Assembly (NCBI GenBank): GCA_937951455.1
Contig: CALFBU010000200.1
Coordinates: 1-7,446, forward strand
DNA length: 7,446 nt
From: an uncultured Rhizobiaceae group bacterium
GTDB taxonomy: Bacteria > Pseudomonadota > Alphaproteobacteria > Rhizobiales > Rhizobiaceae
Reading direction: 5' to 3'
This document shows, one piece after another, positions 1 to 5,489 of the stretch; within the stretch, counting starts at the first letter, position 1, and each line of letters begins with the position of its first letter. Made by a program: the position numbers and the translations under genes. The notes under the pieces are model-generated. The model ran no database searches, was not told the origin of the DNA, and saw nothing but the letters and a program-made list of their open reading frames with translations.

Positions 1-994
<994 letters not shown>

Positions 995-1002
995 ACAATA
1001 TT

Positions 1003-2904
1003 CTATTGCAGTGTATCAATATCGTTTTGCGTAACGGTGTAATTGGCTGTGAAAGTTACCTGATCACCCGGAGCAAGACTATCCCAACTACCATTGACGG
1101 CAGCATCGGTTGAGTCTCCCGTTGCGCCAACGTCTGTTGTTAATGTTTCATTGCTTGGGGTTGGCATTGGACCAGAGCCGCCGTGGGCATCTGTCAGGTT
1201 AATATTACTAATTGTCTGGTTGCCAGTATTGGTAACGGTATAGGTATACGTCACTGTGACACCCGCAGGCACATTCGTATCATCAGAAGCTGTTTTGGTC
1301 ACGGTTATATTTGGTCCGCCGGTGATCGTGGTTTGTGCCGTAGAATTGTTAGAACTAGCCGTCACACCACCTACAGACTGTCCCGTCGAACTGGCGGTAT
1401 TGGATACGCCGTTTGTAATACCTGCAGAATTATCAACATCTTGCTGACTTAGCGTATAGGTAGCGGTGAAAACTTGCGAACCACCCAAGGGTATCGTTGC
1501 ACTTGCTGGTGTGAAGGCAGATAAGCTTCCAGTTCCAGCATTTCCGTTAAAGCTTGGGCCTGGATCAGTGATGGTTACGTTTTGGATGGGGACATTGCCT
1601 GTATTATTCACCGTGTATGAATAGGCAATCGTATCACCAGCATCTGTTAATCCTGGCAGGGCGCCAGCCGCAACACTTGGTACACCAGAAGATTTGGACA
1701 GTGTAATAGCAGGGATTTCACGGATTACAGTAGCAGTATCTGAATTGGATTGAAGTCTGTCCGCAAAGGGTTGAGTACCCGTGCCAACGCCCGCGGTGGC
1801 AACATTAACAACGTTAGGCGCAGATGCATCGCCCGCGGTGACGGTATAAGTGCCCGTACAGGTTTGTGTGCCACCCACCGGAATATCAGCTGCAATCGCA
1901 GGGCAATTGATAAACCCGATTTGATCATCATTTATCTGGATATTTTGATTTGTGTTGATGGGTAGCGGGCCGTCATTTGTAACAACGTAAGTATAGTTTA
2001 TTGTATCGCCAGCATTGGCATAGCTTGGAACATCAGCCGTTTTTGCGAGGCTTATGGACTGATTTACCGTAATGACACTAGAAGCCCATATGCCGATGCC
2101 TCTTGCCGCAGCATTAAGGTTATTGTTGCCCAAAACATTTTCAATGGATTCATCATAAAGAATTGTCGCAGAAGAAGTTCCTGCAGGATAGCTTACAAGG
2201 ATTGAACCATTGTCGTCGCCTGTCGAGCCTGGTGAAGCTGTTGCACCAGTATTGTATATACATTGCGCCTGATTGGCTGCGATGGGGCCCGTTGCCCCTG
2301 AACCCGTAGCTGGACCAATTCTAACTGAGGTTGCTGCAGATGCAGGATTAACCAAAGACAAGGTTGGGTTGCCAGCATTGCCCGTCGCAGTAATAAAATC
2401 ACATCGGTCAGTCGTGGAATTATTGTCAACAGAGTCGATATCACTAATGACAAAAGAGATACCATCTGTCGGGAACGCAACGCCACCACTTGAAAATGAA
2501 AGTGTGGCTGTGTTGGTTGCTTCTCCAATACCACTACTTCCAGCGTTCGAGTCCCATATTGCGCCGATGGATGTGCTTGTTCCAAAAAAGCCTACTTCAT
2601 CAAGCGGAAAACCTGCGACGGGTGCGCCTCCCGTTTGGTTTATTGTAGCTGACCCATCAAGCTCAAATCCAAATTCGTCAGTCAGGGTAAATGTTACCGG
2701 TCCATTGCTACCAGCAGGCCAGTCTGGATTGGCACCTAAATTCATATTGAATTCACCGGCCATAGAATAACTACAGCCAAAAAGCGTCGCGGACGAAATA
2801 CAAAACGCAGTAAAACCGCCCCGTAACAGCGAAAAGTTGCGGAAGTTTAAAAGTGGTTTTGCCAGATTATTAATTTTGTCCCTGCTAAGCAAAATTAAAT
2901 CCAT
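1003..2904 (-). CDS. Secreted DUF11-repeat (Ig-like) surface protein, probably C-terminally truncated
   Basis: The 633-residue protein begins with a long export signal: a basic N-region to about residue 29, a hydrophobic stretch GGFTAFCISSATLFG, then either SPase I cleavage after SMA (residue 49) or a lipobox-like LFGC at 41-44. Residues 50-280 form a Gly/Ser/Thr/Asn-rich N-terminal domain with FVISDID (151-157) and SATILYDESIENVLG (245-259). Three DUF11-type Ig-like repeats follow, at about 284-395, 400-526 and 532-633, each with the pattern AGDTIxYTYxVTNxG, a TDxG-like turn, then FTAxYTVTQxDID. Repeat 3 stops at NDIDTLQ, whereas repeat 2 continues through NGVSNTASSTG, so about 35 residues of the fold seem absent. 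No anchor, OmpA-like or sorting domain follows. Family knowledge: DUF11 repeats occur in large adhesin-like surface proteins; the role here is unknown. The ATG at 2904 has no clear Shine-Dalgarno sequence. The gene lies 82 bp after mutY on the same strand and could be co-transcribed with it. It may be a decayed gene. Confidence 0.85.
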   Translation of the reverse strand: MDLILLSRDKINNLAKPLLNFRNFSLLRGGFTAFCISSATLFGCSYSMAGEFNMNLGANPDWPAGSNGPVTFTLTDEFGFELDGSATINQTGGAPVAGFPLDEVGFFGTSTSIGAIWDSNAGSSGIGEATNTATLSFSSGGVAFPTDGISFVISDIDSVDNNSTTDRCDFITATGNAGNPTLSLVNPASAATSVRIGPATGSGATGPIAANQAQCIYNTGATASPGSTGDDNGSILVSYPAGTSSATILYDESIENVLGNNNLNAAARGIGIWASSVITVNQSISLAKTADVPSYANAGDTINYTYVVTNDGPLPINTNQNIQINDDQIGFINCPAIAADIPVGGTQTCTGTYTVTAGDASAPNVVNVATAGVGTGTQPFADRLQSNSDTATVIREIPAITLSKSSGVPSVAAGALPGLTDAGDTIAYSYTVNNTGNVPIQNVTITDPGPSFNGNAGTGSLSAFTPASATIPLGGSQVFTATYTLSQQDVDNSAGITNGVSNTASSTGQSVGGVTASSNNSTAQTTITGGPNITVTKTASDDTNVPAGVTVTYTYTVTNTGNQTISNINLTDAHGGSGPMPTPSNETLTTDVGATGDSTDAAVNGSWDSLAPGDQVTFTANYTVTQNDIDTLQ

Positions 2905-2931
2905 AAGATTTTTCGTTTCTTAAGTTTAATT

Positions 2932-2936
2932 GATTC
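2932..2936. promoter_or_regulatory. GANTC (CcrM) methylation site in the DUF11 upstream region
   Basis: GATTC lies 27 bp upstream of the DUF11 start codon, 2 bp beyond one arm of the 26-bp palindrome. By eye it is the only intergenic GANTC among 11 in the window. Family knowledge: methylation of promoter GANTC sites by CcrM can tune transcription in alphaproteobacteria. The site is seen directly; a regulatory effect is inference. Confidence 0.4.
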
Positions 2937-2938
2937 TC

Positions 2939-2964
2939 AGGTAAAATGGAATTTCAGATTACCT
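2939..2964. promoter_or_regulatory. 26-bp interrupted palindrome upstream of the DUF11 gene, operator-like
   Basis: The outer arms AGGTAA (2939-2944) and TTACCT (2959-2964) are perfect complements, and the inner core TGGAATTTCA is nearly symmetrical about AATT (2950-2953). Ten of 13 position pairs match. It lies 34 bp upstream of the DUF11 ATG and 22 bp downstream of the mutY stop. No T-run follows on the minus strand, so it does not look like an intrinsic terminator for mutY. A dimeric-regulator operator is the likeliest reading, but the regulator is unknown and chance symmetry in AT-rich DNA is possible. Confidence 0.35.
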
Positions 2965-2986
2965 AAAGTTACTTTTTAGCTGTGTT

Positions 2987-4072
2987 TTAAACAGATTGTA
3001 GCGCTTTTTGGATCACTTTCTGCATTACGGTGGGTATTGCCTCTTGTGAAACTTGTTCAACGCCACTCCACCAACCCTCTATAGACAATTCATTGATACC
3101 TGAAATTTTCCAGACATTCAGTTCAAGATGAAAGTGCGTGAAAGTATGTTTGGCGATGCCAGCATTTTCCCAATCTGTCTGAAAAGGCGCATCTGTTGTG
3201 TCTGTGCTGCCATCCTGATTTGAATTCCAATCGTTCGTTGGCACTTGCGTCATGCCTGCTAAAAGCCCGGCTTCAGGCCGCTTGCATAAAAAAATTTCGT
3301 CATTCTCGTTTAGAATAACAAAAGCAGCACCTTTTCGGGTTGGTTTTACAGCTTTTGGTTTTTTGTAGGGAAACAGTTCAGCGTCGCCATATTTAAAACC
3401 AAGACAGTCATCATTAATCGGGCACAAACTACACGCTGGCCGCTTCGGGGTGCAAATGGTTGCGCCCAAGTCCATTGTAGCCTGCGCAAATTCTCCAGGA
3501 CGCTCTGTATCCAGAATTTCAGCCAATATGACTTTAGTCTCGGATTTTGCCGCCGGAAAGGTCGTTTCAATGCGTTCATGACGTGCCATGACGCGCTCAA
3601 CATTGCCATCAAGCACGGCAACAGCCTGATCAAATGCAATGGAGGCGATGGCAGATGCTGTATAATCTCCAATGCCTGGTAATTTTTTAAGTTCTTCAAA
3701 CGTTTGCGGAAATTTTCCTTGGTGCTGAGCTACGACGATGTCTGCACATTTTTTCAGGTTTCTGGCTCGTGAATAATATCCAAGCCCGGCCCAAGCCTTC
3801 AAAACGTCTTCCTGATCACTAGCGGCCAAGTCAAACACCGTAGGCCATTTTTTGATGAACTTCAGAAAATACTCTTTTACAGTCGCCACTTGGGTTTGCT
3901 GCAACATGACCTCAGACAACCAGATATGGTAAGGGGCAGCGCGAACCCCTTGAGCATGATCTTCAGGAGGTACACGCCAAGGCATCGCACGCGCGTGCAC
4001 GTCATACCACGCCAGAAGACGGTGGGCGAAGGCTCTCGTCTCTTTTTGTTTTGAAACTTCGGTGCTATTCAT
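2987..4072 (-). CDS. mutY: A/G-specific adenine DNA glycosylase MutY
   Basis: The 361-residue protein is a complete MutY, which removes adenine mispaired with 8-oxoguanine and so prevents G-to-T changes. The HhH-GPD glycosylase domain holds catalytic Glu54 in WLSEVMLQQTQV, the helix-hairpin-helix LPGIGDYTASAI at 131-142, and catalytic Asp155 in VLDGNVERV. The iron-sulfur loop has exact MutY spacing: Cys207-X6-Cys214-X2-Cys217-X5-Cys223. After a linker, residues 248-361 form the NUDIX-like 8-oxoG recognition domain; HTFTHFHL at 309-316 corresponds to the FSH loop of Escherichia coli MutY, with Thr in place of Ser. Length is normal. The ATG at 4072 is the first suitable start; only a weak GAG precedes it. 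It is divergent from the DciA-like gene, with 37 bp between start codons, so any promoter for either gene must lie partly inside the other. Nothing looks damaged. Confidence 0.97.
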   Translation of the reverse strand: MNSTEVSKQKETRAFAHRLLAWYDVHARAMPWRVPPEDHAQGVRAAPYHIWLSEVMLQQTQVATVKEYFLKFIKKWPTVFDLAASDQEDVLKAWAGLGYYSRARNLKKCADIVVAQHQGKFPQTFEELKKLPGIGDYTASAIASIAFDQAVAVLDGNVERVMARHERIETTFPAAKSETKVILAEILDTERPGEFAQATMDLGATICTPKRPACSLCPINDDCLGFKYGDAELFPYKKPKAVKPTRKGAAFVILNENDEIFLCKRPEAGLLAGMTQVPTNDWNSNQDGSTDTTDAPFQTDWENAGIAKHTFTHFHLELNVWKISGINELSIEGWWSGVEQVSQEAIPTVMQKVIQKALQSV

Positions 4073-4109
4073 AGGCTCAAGGAACGCGATTAAGTGTAAA
4101 AATCAAGTC

Positions 4110-4637
4110 ATGTCGGAAAAACCAATCGTAAAGAGCACAAAAAAGCGTGGAAAGAACTTCGGCCCTCGATCCGTATCCGAGATTGTTGGCAAAGTTTTGG
4201 AGCCGGTTATTGCACGGCGTGCCGGGATGACACTGGATTTGATCAATGCCTGGCCTGAGATCGCGGGCGAAGAGTTTGCAAAAACAACCCGACCTGAAAA
4301 AATCAACTGGCCAAGAAGAGCGCACGAGGATGATCCATTCAAACCGGCTGTGCTGGTTGTTGCGTGCGAGAATTCTGCAGCCTTGTTTTTTCAACATGAG
4401 CATCCAGCGATACTTGAACGCATTAACATATTTTTCGGTTTTGAAGCCATTGACAGAATTACCATTGTTCAAAAAGCGGTGGTCTCTCTAGACAAGAAAA
4501 AACCTAAAGATAAAAACCCCGTGACGAGTATGGATGAAGAACGTTTGGCTACGATTTTGGATGAAATTGATGATCCCGTGCTCAAGGAAACGCTTACAAA
4601 ATTGGGGCGAGGTGTTTTATCCAGGAATACCAAATAA
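4110..4637 (+). CDS. dciA: DUF721/DciA-family protein, probable replicative helicase loader
   Basis: The product has 175 residues. The DUF721 domain covers about residues 20-125: SVSEIVGKVLEPVIARRAG, then LINAWPEIAGEEFAKTTRPEKI, a strand VLVVACENSAALFFQHE, and ILERINIFFGFEAIDRITIVQ, the KH-like layout of the family. A Lys-rich segment (129-136, KKKPKDKN) leads to a C-terminal helical tail containing LDEIDDPVLKETLTKLGRGVL. Family knowledge: DciA proteins interact with DnaB and promote its loading in bacteria that lack DnaC/DnaI; in Hyphomicrobiales the family is often labelled only DUF721. The ATG at 4110 was chosen because MSEK-PIVK is a normal family-like start. An in-frame GTG at 4062 would add 16 unrelated residues and overlap mutY. 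No strong Shine-Dalgarno sequence is seen. The gene ends in tandem TAA stops (4635-4640). The fold assignment is solid; the helicase-loading role in this organism is inference. Confidence 0.85.
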   Translation: MSEKPIVKSTKKRGKNFGPRSVSEIVGKVLEPVIARRAGMTLDLINAWPEIAGEEFAKTTRPEKINWPRRAHEDDPFKPAVLVVACENSAALFFQHEHPAILERINIFFGFEAIDRITIVQKAVVSLDKKKPKDKNPVTSMDEERLATILDEIDDPVLKETLTKLGRGVLSRNTK

Positions 4638-4651
4638 TAACACAAAATTTA

Positions 4652-4680
4652 TTCAGACAGACAAACTGCGACATTATATG
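4652..4680 (+). promoter_or_regulatory. Candidate sigma-70-type promoter for the dsbA-like gene
   Basis: TTCAGA (4652-4657) and TATATG (4675-4680) lie 17 bp apart and each match 4 of 6 consensus bases. They sit in the 111-bp gap between the DciA-like and DsbA-like genes, about 70 bp before the latter's start. A 6-bp inverted repeat, ATGAAC (4678-4683) and GTTCAT (4700-4705), begins within the proposed -10 element and could be an operator or chance. No terminator-like hairpin with a T-run was seen in the gap, so read-through from the upstream gene is also possible. Confidence 0.25.
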
Positions 4681-4738
4681 AACGAGATTATCATGTTATG
4701 TTCATCTTAATGTGCTAGATGATATGCAAACAAATACT

Positions 4739-4742
4739 GGAG
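4739..4742 (+). promoter_or_regulatory. Shine-Dalgarno sequence fixing the dsbA-like start at 4749
   Basis: GGAG stands 6 nt before the ATG at 4749. It decides between that codon and an in-frame ATG at 4719, which would put ten residues before the signal peptide and has no comparable ribosome-binding sequence. Confidence 0.7.
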
Positions 4743-4748
4743 TTGAAA

Positions 4749-5390
4749 ATGAAAATTACACGTCGTCAAGCTTTGCCTGTTTTTGCAGCAACAGGTGTCA
4801 CTGCAACTGGCGCTTTGACAGGGCTTCCAGCAATTGGAAGTAAACCTGCTTTTGCGGATCTTTCAACTTTAATGGAACCAGGTCCATTGGGTGAGCGCAT
4901 TGTGGGCGACGAAAATGCTCCGGTTACAATCATTGAATATGCTTCAATGACATGTCCACATTGCCGTGCTTTTCACAAGGATGTTTACCCAACAATCAAG
5001 GAAAAATATATCGATACAGGCAAGGCAAAGCTTTATTTCCGCAGCTTCCCGTTTGACCCTGCAGCAGCAGCGGCAACCATGTTGGCCGAGTGTTCTGGCG
5101 ATAAATATTTCAACATGGTTGATATCCTTTATGACAAGCAGGCTATCTGGTCTCGTGGGAAAGTGGTTGATGAATTGTTTAAAATCTCAAAACTTGCTGG
5201 TTTTACACAGGAGTCCTTCAACGCATGCTTGAAAAACCAAGAACTTCTCGACAATGTATTATCAATTCAGAAAAAAGCGGCTGAGGTCTACGAGGTTAAT
5301 GCAACGCCAACCTTCTTCATCAATGGTACAAAGTACTCAGGCAATATGTCTGCTGAAGCCATGGGCGAAGTTATCGACTCTCTGGTCTAA
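4749..5390 (+). CDS. DsbA-family (DsbG/COG1651-like) periplasmic thiol-disulfide oxidoreductase
   Basis: The product has 213 residues. It starts with a twin-arginine-like signal, TRRQAL at residues 4-9, then an Ala/Gly/Thr-rich hydrophobic stretch and likely cleavage after AFA at residue 36. The thioredoxin fold with a DsbA-type helical insertion follows: VTIIEYASMTC leads into the redox motif Cys69-Pro-His-Cys72, and the cis-proline loop is ATPTFF with Pro187. Family knowledge: the CPHC motif is that of oxidising DsbA proteins, which form disulfides in exported proteins; the RR-type signal suggests Tat export, though Sec export cannot be excluded. Two further cysteines, at 115 and 160, are visible. 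It stands just upstream of smc, an arrangement I recall from Hyphomicrobiales, but a strong terminator separates the two. A DsbB-like partner is not in the window, so whether it oxidises or isomerises is open. Confidence 0.92.
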   Translation: MKITRRQALPVFAATGVTATGALTGLPAIGSKPAFADLSTLMEPGPLGERIVGDENAPVTIIEYASMTCPHCRAFHKDVYPTIKEKYIDTGKAKLYFRSFPFDPAAAAATMLAECSGDKYFNMVDILYDKQAIWSRGKVVDELFKISKLAGFTQESFNACLKNQELLDNVLSIQKKAAEVYEVNATPTFFINGTKYSGNMSAEAMGEVIDSLV

Positions 5391-5396
5391 TTTTGA

Positions 5397-5414
5397 TTGC
5401 CTGATTTTAGGCAA
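5397..5414 (+). repeat. Short hairpin just after the dsbA-like stop codon
   Basis: TTGCCT (5397-5402) and AGGCAA (5409-5414) form a 6-bp perfect stem with a GATTTT loop, 6 nt after the stop. No T-run follows, so it is not a terminator by itself. Its arms share the TTGCC/GGCAA core with the terminator at 5441-5472, so the four arms could pair in other ways. Confidence 0.45.
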
Positions 5415-5440
5415 CTCGCTTCTTTGGATTGTGAATTTTG

Positions 5441-5472
5441 ACGGGCAAAGCTTTCGCTGTTGCCCGTTTTTT
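5441..5472 (+). terminator. Rho-independent terminator after the dsbA-like gene, in the smc leader
   Basis: ACGGGCAA (5441-5448) pairs perfectly with TTGCCCGT (5460-5467). Inside, AGC and GCT can extend the stem with one bulged G and a TTTC loop. A run of T follows directly to 5472. It ends the dsbA-like transcript. Its 3' end lies 3 nt before the smc Shine-Dalgarno sequence, so any smc message started upstream must read through it. Confidence 0.88.
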
Positions 5473-5475
5473 AAT

Positions 5476-5482
5476 GGGGAGG
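5476..5482 (+). promoter_or_regulatory. Strong Shine-Dalgarno sequence supporting a TTG start for smc
   Basis: GGGGAGG ends 7 nt before TTG at 5490. In this frame a TAA stop lies at 5472-5474, no ATG or GTG lies between it and the TTG, and the first downstream in-frame ATG is codon 48, beyond the Walker A motif. TTG is therefore the only sensible start. Confidence 0.85.
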
Positions 5483-5489
5483 CTCAGCG

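Noticed and set aside
2193..2585. Minus-strand frame of 130 codons within the DUF11 gene in another phase
   Set aside because: Out-of-frame shadow; the DUF11 frame is continuous through this region with no sign of a frameshift.
2273..2770. Plus-strand reading frame of 165 codons opposite the DUF11 gene
   Set aside because: It is the antisense of Ser/Thr/Gly-rich codons, has no recognisable domain or Shine-Dalgarno sequence, and the minus strand shows DUF11 features and a signal peptide.
1003..2904. DUF11 gene as a phage, pilus or toxin system component
   Set aside because: Only generic Ig-like repeats and an export signal are visible, with no enzymatic, pilin or toxin domain and no partner genes.
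4062..4109. Longer DciA-like protein starting at GTG 4062
   Set aside because: The added residues are not family-like and overlap the mutY start; ATG 4110 gives a normal N-terminus.
4073..4109. Bidirectional promoter between mutY and the DciA-like gene
   Set aside because: The 37-bp gap is too short for both promoters and I found no convincing -35/-10 pair at proper spacing for either strand, so none was annotated.
5438..5443. TTGACG as a -35 box for smc
   Set aside because: It matches the consensus well, but the bases 16-18 bp downstream (around TTGCCCG) do not resemble a -10 box.
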